The translations under genes and the position numbers were made by a program. Shown piece after piece: positions 7,476 through 14,375 of a stretch of 63,059 nt of DNA (within the stretch, counting starts at the first letter, position 1; every line of letters starts with the position of its first letter). The stretch covers positions 113,094-176,152 of the forward strand of contig DDHN01000008.1 of assembly GCA_002338125.1 (NCBI GenBank). The letters run 5' to 3'. The notes under the pieces were generated by a model. That model was not told the origin of the DNA, did not search any database, and saw only the letters and a list, made by a program, of their open reading frames with translations. This stretch comes from Patescibacteria group bacterium UBA1875. Lineage in GTDB: Bacteria; Patescibacteriota; CPR2; UBA1875.

Positions 7476-10400
7476 ATGTCGCAATCGATAAAATCGAATA
7501 AACTGGTGAAGGGTGGATTTGTTCATCTTCATGTTCACACTCACTATTCCTTACTTGATGGAATGTGCAAAATCCCGCAACTTTTAGACCGAGCCAAAGA
7601 TTATGGGATGCCGGCAGTAGCTATAACAGATCACGGTGTTATGTATGGTGTAGTCGAATTCTTAAAAGAGGCTAGGGCAAGGGGAATAAAACCAATTATC
7701 GGGTGTGAAGTCTATATCGCTCCAAGAGGAATGAGAGACAAAACCCCAAAAATTGATACAAACCCCTCGCACTTAGTCCTTTTGGCTAAAAACGAAATTG
7801 GCTATAAAAATTTGATGGAAATGGTCACTGAGGCACATCTTGAAGGTTATTACTATAAACCGCGAATTGATAAGGAACTACTTTCAAAAAAATTCGAAGG
7901 CTTGATAGCTTTGTCTTCTTGTTTACATAGTGAAATAGCAACTAATCTTTTAGAAAAAAATGAGAAGAAGGCACAGAAGGTACTCGATTTCTATAAAAAT
8001 CTTTTTGGTGATGACTTTTATATCGAACTTCAATTTAACCCCGGACTACCGGAACAGGATATTGCTAACAAAAAATTACTAAAATTAGCTAAGAAGAATA
8101 ATGTTAAAGTTGTAGCTAGTAAAGATGTCCACTATATCGATAAAGATGATCGAGAAGCCCATGATGCTTTAATATGTGTTCAGACAGGGAAAATGGTAAG
8201 CGACGAAGACCGGATGCGCTTTAATTCAGATCAATCATTCTTGTCGCCTCAGGAGATGGCAGATGCATTTAAGGATGTACCGGAAGCGATAACCAATACG
8301 CTAGAGGTTGCCGAAAAATGTGAATTTGGAGATAACTACAAACTGCCTTTTGCAGATGAGAAGAAGATTTTAATTCCTAAATTCGATATCCCAAAAGGGA
8401 AAACCAAAAGACAGTATTTAGAAGCCCTGGTCTCAAAAGGGCTCACCCAAAGATATAAAAAAATCACCAAAGCAATAAAAGATCGAGCTGCTTATGAATT
8501 GGAAGTAATTGAAAGAATGAAATTCGAGGATTATTTTTTGATTGTTGCGGATTTTGTAAACTGGGCTAAGGGTCAAGGTATATTAGTTGGCCCTGGCAGA
8601 GGTTCGGCTGCCGGTTCTGTTGTTTCTTATGCCTTGGGTATTGTTGATTTGGACCCCTTAAAATATGATCTTCTTTTTGAAAGATTTCTGAATCCAGATC
8701 GTATTTCGATGCCTGATATTGATATGGATTTTGCTGATGATCGAAGAAGTGAAGTTATTGAATATACGGTAGAAAAATACGGTAAAGATAAAGTAGCTCA
8801 GATCATAACTTTCGGGACTATGGCAGCTAGAAATGCTGTTAGGGATACTGGTCGTGTTCTTGGTATGAGTTATGCTGAGGTTGACGAAGTTGCTAAGGCA
8901 ATTCCTTCGAATATCCCTCTGGCTGTTTCGGTCAAAGAAGTCCCAGAGTTAGCGGCCTTTTACAATCAGGGGGGTAACTACAAAAAATTATTAGATTTAG
9001 CTCAAAGGTTAGAAGGAGTGGCTCGCCATTCCTCTACTCATGCAGCCGGAGTGGTTGTAGCTCAGGAGCCTTTGGTTGAGTTTACTCCGCTTCAAAAAGC
9101 AGTTAAGGGAGATGTCTCTTGGCAAACCCAGTATGAGATGCATGCTATCGAAGATCTTGGACTACTCAAAATGGACTTTTTGGGTCTCTCAAACTTAACA
9201 ATACTGAAAAATGCTCTACGGATTATTAAAAAAGTTTATGGTAAAGAAATAAATCTTTACGAACTACCCGATGATGACAAAAAAACTTACAAACTAATGA
9301 GCCAAGGGGAAACAACAGGAGTTTTTCAGCTTGAATCTTCCGGAATGAAGCGTTATTTAAAAGAACTTAAACCTAGTTGTTTCGAGGATGTTATAGCTAT
9401 GGTGGCAATGTATCGCCCAGGACCACTTAAATCAGGTATGGTTGATGAATTCATAGAGCGAAAGCATGGAAAAAGAAAGGTAACCTATCCTCACCCATTA
9501 ATGGAAAATGCTCTTTCTGATACTTATGGAGTTATTATTTATCAAGAACAGGTGATGCAACTTTCAAAGGATATGGCCGGTTTCACCGGAGGCCAGGCTG
9601 ATACTCTTAGAAAAGCTATGGGCAAAAAAATTAAAGATTTGATGGCCAAACTTAAAGTAGAATTTATCGAAGGTTGTGTAAAAAACAAAATAGATAAAAA
9701 AATAGCTGTAAAAACTTTTGAAGATATGGAAAAATTTGCTGAATATGGCTTCAATAAATCACATGCTGCATGTTATGCTCAAATTGCCTATTGGACCGCT
9801 TATTTAAAAGCTCATTTTCCTTCGGCTTTTATGGCGGCACTTTTAACCTCAGATTATTCGGATATTGACCGAATTGCTATTGAAATTTCTGAAGCTCAAG
9901 CCATGGGGATCGAGGTCCTTGGTCCCGATGTGAATGAATCATTTTCTGAATTTGGAGTTGCAAAAGATAGCGGTCAAATTAGATATGGATTAATTGCTAT
10001 AAAAAATGTTGGTAACGGAATTGTAGAAGCGATTCTTGATGCCCGAAAAGAGGGAGGCAAATTTACTGGAATTGAAGATTTTTGTATGCGAGTTAAGGCG
10101 GAGGAGGTCAACAAGAAGGTGATGGAAGCTCTGATAAAGTCGGGTGCTTTTGACTCTTTAAGTGATAGAAGTAAGCTTTTATATAACCTTGATAAGATAC
10201 TAGCTTTTACTCAAAAGGTTCAAAAAGGAGCAATTGATGGGCAAATGGGTCTTTTTGGAGAAGAGGCCAAGAATCAGGTTGCTTTTCACCTTGAACTCAT
10301 TGAACCAGAAGAAGAGTTAACAACAGAAGAGAAATTAGCTTTCGAAAAAGAACTTCTTGGAATATATTTTTCCGAACATCCGCTTGATGCCCATCAAGAC

Positions 10401-10955
10401 AAGATAAGGGCCTTACGGGTTGATAATATTGCTGATATTAATATTGCCAGCAATGGTAAGGGGGTAGTTTTAGGAGGGGTAGTTGTTCAGATTCAAAAAA
10501 TATTAACTAGAAAAAACGATCCAATGGCATTCATCCGCTTTGAAGATAAAACTGGCTCTACCGAGTTAATTGTATTCCCAAATACGCTTGAAAAATACCA
10601 ACATTTGATTGTAGAGGGAAAGATACTTTATGTTCGGGGGAAAATTAACAATAAAGACAACCAGCTTAAAGTATTAGTAGATTCGATAGAGGATTTAAAA
10701 ATTAAAGAAGCTAATAACAATGAAACTGTGAATACAAATTTTGTTCACGTTGATGACGTTGCTACAATAATAGTTCCGGAGGGAGTGACTGATACTGATT
10801 TAACGGCTTTGAAGGTTCTTTTAGCTACTCATAAAGGGGATACGGACACATATGTTGTTTTGCCTGGGAACGGTAAAATTAAAATGCCTTTTGGAATTGA
10901 TTTTTCGAACGGAATTACCGACGATATTAATGCTTTACTTTCAAGAAGGGGTTAA
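7476..10955 (+). CDS. dnaE: DNA polymerase III alpha subunit
   Basis: A 1159-residue DnaE-type replicative polymerase. The N-terminal PHP domain opens with FVHLHVHTHYSLLDGM. The catalytic palm has GPGRGSAAGSVVSYALGI and the acidic triad region PDIDMDFADDRR near residue 415. Later come GVFQLESSGMKRYL, MVAMYRPGPLKSG, GVIIYQEQVMQLS and YGFNKSHAACYAQIAYWTAYLKAH. After a helix-hairpin-helix region the OB fold (about 990-1070, with RFEDKTGSTELIVFP) binds single-stranded DNA in the family. The length is normal and no intein or frameshift is seen. It has its own promoter and leader, and is the last backbone gene before cassette A. Confidence 0.97.
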   Translation: MSQSIKSNKLVKGGFVHLHVHTHYSLLDGMCKIPQLLDRAKDYGMPAVAITDHGVMYGVVEFLKEARARGIKPIIGCEVYIAPRGMRDKTPKIDTNPSHLVLLAKNEIGYKNLMEMVTEAHLEGYYYKPRIDKELLSKKFEGLIALSSCLHSEIATNLLEKNEKKAQKVLDFYKNLFGDDFYIELQFNPGLPEQDIANKKLLKLAKKNNVKVVASKDVHYIDKDDREAHDALICVQTGKMVSDEDRMRFNSDQSFLSPQEMADAFKDVPEAITNTLEVAEKCEFGDNYKLPFADEKKILIPKFDIPKGKTKRQYLEALVSKGLTQRYKKITKAIKDRAAYELEVIERMKFEDYFLIVADFVNWAKGQGILVGPGRGSAAGSVVSYALGIVDLDPLKYDLLFERFLNPDRISMPDIDMDFADDRRSEVIEYTVEKYGKDKVAQIITFGTMAARNAVRDTGRVLGMSYAEVDEVAKAIPSNIPLAVSVKEVPELAAFYNQGGNYKKLLDLAQRLEGVARHSSTHAAGVVVAQEPLVEFTPLQKAVKGDVSWQTQYEMHAIEDLGLLKMDFLGLSNLTILKNALRIIKKVYGKEINLYELPDDDKKTYKLMSQGETTGVFQLESSGMKRYLKELKPSCFEDVIAMVAMYRPGPLKSGMVDEFIERKHGKRKVTYPHPLMENALSDTYGVIIYQEQVMQLSKDMAGFTGGQADTLRKAMGKKIKDLMAKLKVEFIEGCVKNKIDKKIAVKTFEDMEKFAEYGFNKSHAACYAQIAYWTAYLKAHFPSAFMAALLTSDYSDIDRIAIEISEAQAMGIEVLGPDVNESFSEFGVAKDSGQIRYGLIAIKNVGNGIVEAILDARKEGGKFTGIEDFCMRVKAEEVNKKVMEALIKSGAFDSLSDRSKLLYNLDKILAFTQKVQKGAIDGQMGLFGEEAKNQVAFHLELIEPEEELTTEEKLAFEKELLGIYFSEHPLDAHQDKIRALRVDNIADINIASNGKGVVLGGVVVQIQKILTRKNDPMAFIRFEDKTGSTELIVFPNTLEKYQHLIVEGKILYVRGKINNKDNQLKVLVDSIEDLKIKEANNNETVNTNFVHVDDVATIIVPEGVTDTDLTALKVLLATHKGDTDTYVVLPGNGKIKMPFGIDFSNGITDDINALLSRRG

Positions 10956-10977
10956 TAACCATAAAAAGAAAAAAGTA

Positions 10978-11093
10978 TTGACTTATATGCAATATTTTGG
11001 TATATTATAGCGCATCCGCTTCGGTGGATTGAACAATTTTCGACCTGTTAGGTCGTTTGAACATTGAAAACATACCTAGTCTAAGGAGATATC
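10978..11093 (+). promoter_or_regulatory. Cassette A promoter and two-hairpin leader
   Basis: TTGACT (10978-10983) and TATATT (11001-11006) are 17 bases apart, and the downstream sequence reads TATTATAGCG. The leader of about 80 bases holds two perfect hairpins: ATCCGC/GTGGAT closed by a TTCG tetraloop (11014-11029) and CGACC/GGTCG with a five-base loop (11041-11055). A good AAGGAG precedes the first ATG. Cassette B begins with the same TATTATAGCG and also with two hairpins, though the arms have different sequence. Confidence 0.65.
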
Positions 11094-11306
11094 ATGCGTT
11101 TTGCACTTCTTCCGCTTCTAGCAGCATCGATCATGCTCTTGGTGGGTATTGTCTTGTGTACAGATTGGAGGCCAGTTTCAAGGCTATTCAAGTCTCTGTA
11201 TCAAGACATTACTAATCCTAACCCGCTTTTCCCGGGACCATTCACTCGGTTCACGGGTATCATGCTTGGAACAGACATCGGCGAAGAGTCCAAGAAAGGA
11301 AGGTGA
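11094..11306 (+). CDS. Cassette A orphan 1: small protein with N-terminal TM helix
   Basis: A 70-residue frame with AAGGAG seven bases before ATG. Residues 2-22 are strongly hydrophobic (LPLLAASIMLLVGIVLC), so it is a membrane anchor or signal; the rest is hydrophilic and contains no motif I know. Codon choice is more G+C-rich than in dnaE upstream. It is the first gene of the cassette and is followed by a short intercistronic hairpin. Function unknown. Confidence 0.55.
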   Translation: MRFALLPLLAASIMLLVGIVLCTDWRPVSRLFKSLYQDITNPNPLFPGPFTRFTGIMLGTDIGEESKKGR

Positions 11307-11311
11307 AGGCG

Positions 11312-11329
11312 ATGTATTTGGGTCCGTAA
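11312..11329 (+). other. Possible five-codon minigene
   Basis: ATG TAT TTG GGT CCG TAA lies six bases after the stop of the preceding gene, whose end supplies a Shine-Dalgarno-like AAGGAAGG. A similar minigene sits at the end of cassette C. Could be chance. Confidence 0.2.
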
Positions 11330-11334
11330 CATTT

Positions 11335-11372
11335 CCTCATCGTTTGCGACAGAAAGGAAAACAACGATGAGG
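11335..11372 (+). other. Intercistronic hairpin before cassette A orphan 2
   Basis: CCTCATCGTT pairs with AACGATGAGG across a loop of about 18 bases. The right arm runs into the G-rich ribosome-binding site (GAGGGAGGGG) of the following gene, so folding could affect its translation or protect the downstream mRNA from decay. Confidence 0.5.
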
Positions 11373-11382
11373 GAGGGGCAAC

Positions 11383-11652
11383 ATGAAGGGTTCAAGGTTC
11401 GACCATCGGGGTTACGAGATTTATCGCAACCCAGTTCCGGTAGAAATACTGGAAGAGATCGAAGGTAAGTTGACTCCTAGGGAGACAACTGGCTACGAGT
11501 TCGTTGTCTATCATGACGGTCTGCCGCTAGACATCAATGTCACGGCTCTTAATCGTCATCTTGGCCTCAAAGAGGTCAAGGAGTGGATCGATAGGCAGTT
11601 TGCAACACAAGCCGCAGCCGAGACCGACATTGTGTCGGCTCAGTCGAACTAG
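11383..11652 (+). CDS. Cassette A orphan 2: small soluble protein
   Basis: An 89-residue frame preceded by GAGGGAGGGG. It has no TM segment or signal; the composition is mixed and acidic, with YEIYRNPVPVEILEEIEG, a central YEFVVYHDGLPLDIN and a helical end (KEVKEWIDRQFATQAAAE). No family recognised. A minus-strand frame over the same bases is judged a shadow because it lacks a ribosome-binding site. Confidence 0.55.
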   Translation: MKGSRFDHRGYEIYRNPVPVEILEEIEGKLTPRETTGYEFVVYHDGLPLDINVTALNRHLGLKEVKEWIDRQFATQAAAETDIVSAQSN

Positions 11653-11661
11653 GGGAGGCAG

Positions 11662-12123
11662 ATGATGAAAACGGAAGAGAAGGTCGCATTTCTTGCCGAG
11701 ATGATCGAGGACTTCAATGCCCACGGTTGTCCAGGAAAGGCAGATACCGACAAGGGTCTCCACTATGCAAGGGAGATCATCGACTCGCTCCATCATTGCG
11801 AAAAGCCTGAGGAAGGGGCCGTATATCTCATTACGGCTCTTAGCTTCAAGGCCATTGTCGCGATGGAGGCAGGCTGCCATGCTGATGCGGCAGACTGTCC
11901 TTGTTTCGAAAGCTGCTACGTGTGGACACACGCAGCAGCTGCCAACCCATCCCGATCAATAGTCTCTCTGGTTAGCAAAGGGAGACGCTGCGAGATGGGT
12001 AATGTCGAGTGTTCACTGAACCTCGACAACCCTGGCCGAAGGCATCGTGAGAGCGAATCGCTTCTGGATGTTGATAAGGCCATGGCCGAGAGCTATGTTC
12101 CCGAATCCGGGGCGGCGTGGTAG
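11662..12123 (+). CDS. Cassette A orphan 3: cysteine-containing protein
   Basis: A 153-residue frame with GGGGAGG before tandem ATG codons; the second ATG (11665) is at the better spacing. The N-terminal half is helical (EEKVAFLAEMIEDFNAHGCPG, then LHYAREIIDSLHHCEKPEEG, and AVYLITALSFKAIVAMEAG). The middle has clustered Cys and His (GCHADAADCPCFESCYVWTH) that could bind metal. The last 50 residues are poorly structured, and an internal in-frame ATG near 11994 could be a separate start. No homologue recognised; function unknown. Confidence 0.5.
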   Translation: MMKTEEKVAFLAEMIEDFNAHGCPGKADTDKGLHYAREIIDSLHHCEKPEEGAVYLITALSFKAIVAMEAGCHADAADCPCFESCYVWTHAAAANPSRSIVSLVSKGRRCEMGNVECSLNLDNPGRRHRESESLLDVDKAMAESYVPESGAAW

Positions 12124-12125
12124 CG

Positions 12126-12359
12126 ATGAACATAGAAATCATCGCCATGTGTATGGGTCGTGAGGGAACGGTTCTGCACGAGCCGTACACAGCAGCGAAT
12201 GTTGCTGCTGGTATCGTCCGTTCCGGTGGACGTGTCCTCGGAGTCGTCAAGTCAAACGTCGAAGGGGAGCCGATATTCCGGAAAACGGTAGAAATCGGTT
12301 CACCAGAAGAGATCAAGGAGTTCATTCTCGCTTTCTCAGGAGCTGAGGAGGGGGCATGA
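12126..12359 (+). CDS. Cassette A orphan 4: small alpha/beta protein
   Basis: About 77 residues from the ATG at 12126; an in-frame GTG at 12117 overlaps the previous stop and is an alternative start. The sequence has alternating strands and helices (MNIEIIAMCMGREG, then AANVAAGIVRSGGRVLGVVK and PEEIKEFILAFSG), which suggests a small alpha/beta fold. No membrane segment. Unrecognised. Its stop overlaps the next ATG (ATGA), a sign of translational coupling that supports both frames as real. Confidence 0.5.
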   Translation: MNIEIIAMCMGREGTVLHEPYTAANVAAGIVRSGGRVLGVVKSNVEGEPIFRKTVEIGSPEEIKEFILAFSGAEEGA

Positions 12360-12565
12360 AGTGGTTCTGGGGTATCGTCTCCTTGGCAGTAATAACCTTA
12401 ATCGGTTTCGCTGCTGTTTGGGACCCAACCATTAGAGAGGCCGTAAGCGTTATTGCCTACTTGGCAATGGTTGCTGGCTTCTGGTGGATGGGGGTGAAAT
12501 TTGTTGGTCTTTGCGACGAAGTGAAGGCTAACAGTTTCGCAGCTTTCCATCGTGACAAGGACTAG
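12356..12565 (+). CDS. Cassette A orphan 5: small protein with two TM helices
   Basis: A 69-residue frame starting in an ATGA overlap with orphan 4 and preceded by GAGGAGGGGG. Two hydrophobic stretches, about 3-22 and 30-50, are separated by a short polar loop containing DPTIRE; the C-terminus is polar (CDEVKANSFAAFHRDKD). This is a hairpin membrane protein. Holin-like size and topology are noted, but no holin motif is visible and there is no lysin nearby. The stop codon lies at the foot of the hairpin array. Confidence 0.5.
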   Translation: MKWFWGIVSLAVITLIGFAAVWDPTIREAVSVIAYLAMVAGFWWMGVKFVGLCDEVKANSFAAFHRDKD

Positions 12566-12857
12566 GTGTTATCAGGCTCTGTTTCATACAGAGACAGCAC
12601 CTACTAGCAGATTGACTTCCGGGTAATACCTGGAGGCCGGATGCAGAGGGGGTTTTAGAGTTGTGAGCCCCTGCATCCGGCCGGTACTGGTCGTGCCAAC
12701 CCGTTCTCACAACGGGTACGACACTAAGGTACCGGTCGGTCTCCGAGTTAAAAACTCGGTCTGCGTCTAGGGATGACAGTTTTGCTTTGCGCGGCAAGGC
12801 TGTTATCCCTGATCATTCTACGGGCCCCAGTCTTCGGACGGGGCCCGTTCACTTTTA
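12564..12857 (+). ncRNA. Array of seven consecutive hairpins: candidate structured RNA or 3' UTR of cassette A
   Basis: Almost every base falls in a helix. H1 (12564-12602): AGGTG/CACCT enclosing CTCTGT/ACAGAG. H2 (12619-12633): CCGGGT/ACCTGG. H3 (12635-12682): GGCCGGATGCAG/CTGCATCCGGCC plus GGGG/CCCC. H4 (12683-12735): GGTAC/GTACC enclosing TCGT/ACGA and ACCCGT/ACGGGT. H5 (12743-12759): CCGAGTT/AACTCGG. H6 (12769-12810): AGGGAT/ATCCCT, ACAG/CTGT and TTGC/GCAA. H7 is the terminator. No plus-strand reading frame is convincing here. I do not recognise RNase P, tmRNA, 6S or SRP signatures. It may be processed from the cassette transcript. Confidence 0.6.
12821..12857 (+). terminator. Strong terminator of cassette A
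   Basis: CGGGCCCC and GGGGCCCG enclose GTC-TTCG-GAC with one bulged A, giving a stem capped by a UUCG tetraloop, followed by a T-rich stretch (TTCACTTTT). Confidence 0.8.
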
Positions 12858-12862
12858 AAATA

Positions 12863-12891
12863 TTGACGAAAGTTTGTTTTTTTGATAATAT
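12863..12891 (+). promoter_or_regulatory. rplS promoter
   Basis: TTGACG (12863-12868) and TAATAT (12886-12891) are 17 bases apart. The start codon is 12 bases further on with no Shine-Dalgarno, so the leader is only a few bases long. Confidence 0.6.
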
Positions 12892-12903
12892 CTTCTGGCA
12901 ACT

Positions 12904-13626
12904 ATGAATACGCAATTATTAGAAAAAATAGAAAAAAGCCAGCTCAAGAAAGTTCCGGAAGTTCGTCCCGGTGATCTTGTTCGTGTTCATCAAAAGATTA
13001 AAGAAGGCAAAAAAGAAAGAATTCAGATATTTGAAGGAGTCGTTTTAAGGGTTAGGGGCGGTGGTCTTAGAAAATCTTTTATAGTAAGAAAGATATCCTT
13101 TGGTATTGGGGTTGAAAAGAGTTTCCTAATGCATGCTCCTAATATTATTAAAGTTGAAATCAAGAAAAGAGCGAAGGTCAGAAGGGCCTATTTGACTTAC
13201 CTTAGAAGACTGACGGGGAAAAAGGCTCGTCTTAAAGATGAACAATTTGATTCTTTGGTAGTAAATGTAGAGCCAGAGCCAATCGAAACTGATAAAGAAT
13301 CCGAAAAGGGAGAAAAAACCTCTGATAGTGAGATTGCTGAAATCGATCCAGCAAAAACAGCTAATGTGGAAGTAGTTGAAGTCCCTTTATCGGAAGTAGA
13401 AAAAGAAGAGATAAAACAAGCAGAAGCTGAAGATGAGACAAAAGAAGGTCTAGATGAAGATGATCATCAAAAAATCGAGATTGAAGAAGTAGAAAAAGGT
13501 ATCGAAGAGGCCGAAAAAGATCTAGAAAAAGGCAAGACTAAAAAAACCGATCAAGCCGAAAAAGAAAAAGAAGACATTTCCCAAGAAGAAATTAAAGAAG
13601 AAATAAAAGAAGAAAAAGAGGCTTAA
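12904..13626 (+). CDS. rplS: Ribosomal protein L19 with a long acidic C-terminal extension
   Basis: The first 115 residues are a normal L19: RPGDLVRVHQKIKEG, then QIFEGVVLRVRGGG, SFIVRKISFGIGVEKSF and RAKVRRAYLTYLRRLTGKKAR. L19 lies at the 30S-50S interface. The remaining 125 residues, about as long as the whole usual protein, are almost entirely Glu, Lys, Asp and Ala with repeats such as EEIKEEIKEE, predicted to be helical or disordered. The reading frame is continuous and ends at a terminator, so the tail is not an annotation artefact. Its role is unknown; it could contact cations or other proteins at the subunit interface. Confidence 0.93.
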   Translation: MNTQLLEKIEKSQLKKVPEVRPGDLVRVHQKIKEGKKERIQIFEGVVLRVRGGGLRKSFIVRKISFGIGVEKSFLMHAPNIIKVEIKKRAKVRRAYLTYLRRLTGKKARLKDEQFDSLVVNVEPEPIETDKESEKGEKTSDSEIAEIDPAKTANVEVVEVPLSEVEKEEIKQAEAEDETKEGLDEDDHQKIEIEEVEKGIEEAEKDLEKGKTKKTDQAEKEKEDISQEEIKEEIKEEKEA

Positions 13627-13627
13627 T

Positions 13628-13662
13628 AAAAGAACCGCAAGAAGCGGTTCTTTTGATATAAT
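13628..13662 (+). terminator. rplS terminator fused to the rnhB -10 promoter
   Basis: AGAACCGC/GCGGTTCT with an AAGAA loop is followed by TTT and then TGA-TATAAT (-10 at 13657-13662). The T-tract of the terminator abuts the extended -10 of the next gene, and the ATG follows after six bases. Confidence 0.75.
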
Positions 13663-13668
13663 CAAAAG

Positions 13669-14262
13669 ATGTTAAAACCTCATCTTGTATACGAGAAAAA
13701 AAATTGGCAAGTCGGGAAGATTGTTTGTGGGCTTGATGAGGTGGGTCGTGGTTGTGTAGCTGGTCCGGTTGTCGCTGCGGCTGTTGTGTTTGCGGAAGGG
13801 CATAACCCGCATAAAGATATTAGGGATTCTAAAACTCTTTCTGCAAAGAAAAGAGAAGAGCTTTTTGAATATATTCTTGTTGAGGCTTTTGATTATGGCA
13901 TTGGACTTGTCCCAGCAAGCGTAGTCGATAGTATTGGTATTAATGATTCTTGTAAAAAAGCAATGCATCTTGCGGTAAAAATGTTGAAAATAAAACCAGA
14001 TTGTTTGCTAATTGATGCAATCTCCTTACAATCAAAAATTCCTCAAATTTCTCTAATAAAAGGAGACACGATTTGCTACTCTATTTCGGCTGCTTCTATT
14101 GTTGCTAAAGTCTTTCGAGATAGAATTGTTGCCGGTCTTGATAATAGATATCCAGAATATGGTTTTTCAAGCCATAAAGGGTATGGTACAGCCAAGCATT
14201 TTGAAGCTATTAAAAAATATGGCTATACAAATGAACATCGCCAAACTTTTTTAAAAAAATGA
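13669..14262 (+). CDS. rnhB: Ribonuclease HII
   Basis: A 197-residue enzyme with the RNase HII signature near the N-terminus, VCGLDEVGRGCVAGPVVAAA (catalytic Asp 23 and Glu 24), the DSKTLSAKKRE segment, DCLLIDAI, the central SISAASIVAKVFRD and the SHKGYGTAKHFEAI motif. It removes RNA from RNA-DNA hybrids, including single ribonucleotides. It follows rplS, a frequent gene order in bacteria, but has its own leaderless-type promoter. Ends with UGA. Confidence 0.95.
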   Translation: MLKPHLVYEKKNWQVGKIVCGLDEVGRGCVAGPVVAAAVVFAEGHNPHKDIRDSKTLSAKKREELFEYILVEAFDYGIGLVPASVVDSIGINDSCKKAMHLAVKMLKIKPDCLLIDAISLQSKIPQISLIKGDTICYSISAASIVAKVFRDRIVAGLDNRYPEYGFSSHKGYGTAKHFEAIKKYGYTNEHRQTFLKK

Positions 14263-14280
14263 TTTTTAGCCAAAGAAAAC

Positions 14281-14375
14281 TTGACTATACAAAGTTTAAT
14301 TGATATAATTTATTTACTTGTCGAGCGGATCCCGGTCGACATTTTTCTTGAAAAATATAAAAGAATGGAGAATTC
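14281..14375 (+). promoter_or_regulatory. nusA promoter and leader with an attenuator-like hairpin
   Basis: TTGACT (14281-14286), a 17-base spacer and TATAAT (14304-14309), the latter with an extended TGA. The leader holds a hairpin GTCGA/TCGAC with extra CGG/CCG pairs (14320-14340), followed at once by ATTTTTCTT. A hairpin plus T-run before nusA could be a NusA-sensitive early terminator. The Shine-Dalgarno is AATGGAGA. Confidence 0.6.

Noticed and set aside
11149..11370. 73-codon and 81-codon alternative plus-strand frames in cassette A (starting 11149 and 11717)
   Set aside because: They lie inside genes with better ribosome-binding sites and give low-complexity, protein-unlike sequence.
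11527..12325. Minus-strand frames of 134 and 117 codons inside cassette A
   Set aside because: No Shine-Dalgarno or promoter on that strand; the plus-strand frames have G-rich ribosome-binding sites and coupled overlaps.
12356..12565. Reading cassette A orphan 5 as a holin and cassette A as a prophage remnant
   Set aside because: Only size and topology match; there is no lysin, structural or integration gene.
12528..12797. 89-codon minus-strand frame across the hairpin array
   Set aside because: It is made of the palindromic arms read backwards, has no ribosome-binding site and lies in a region best explained by RNA structure.
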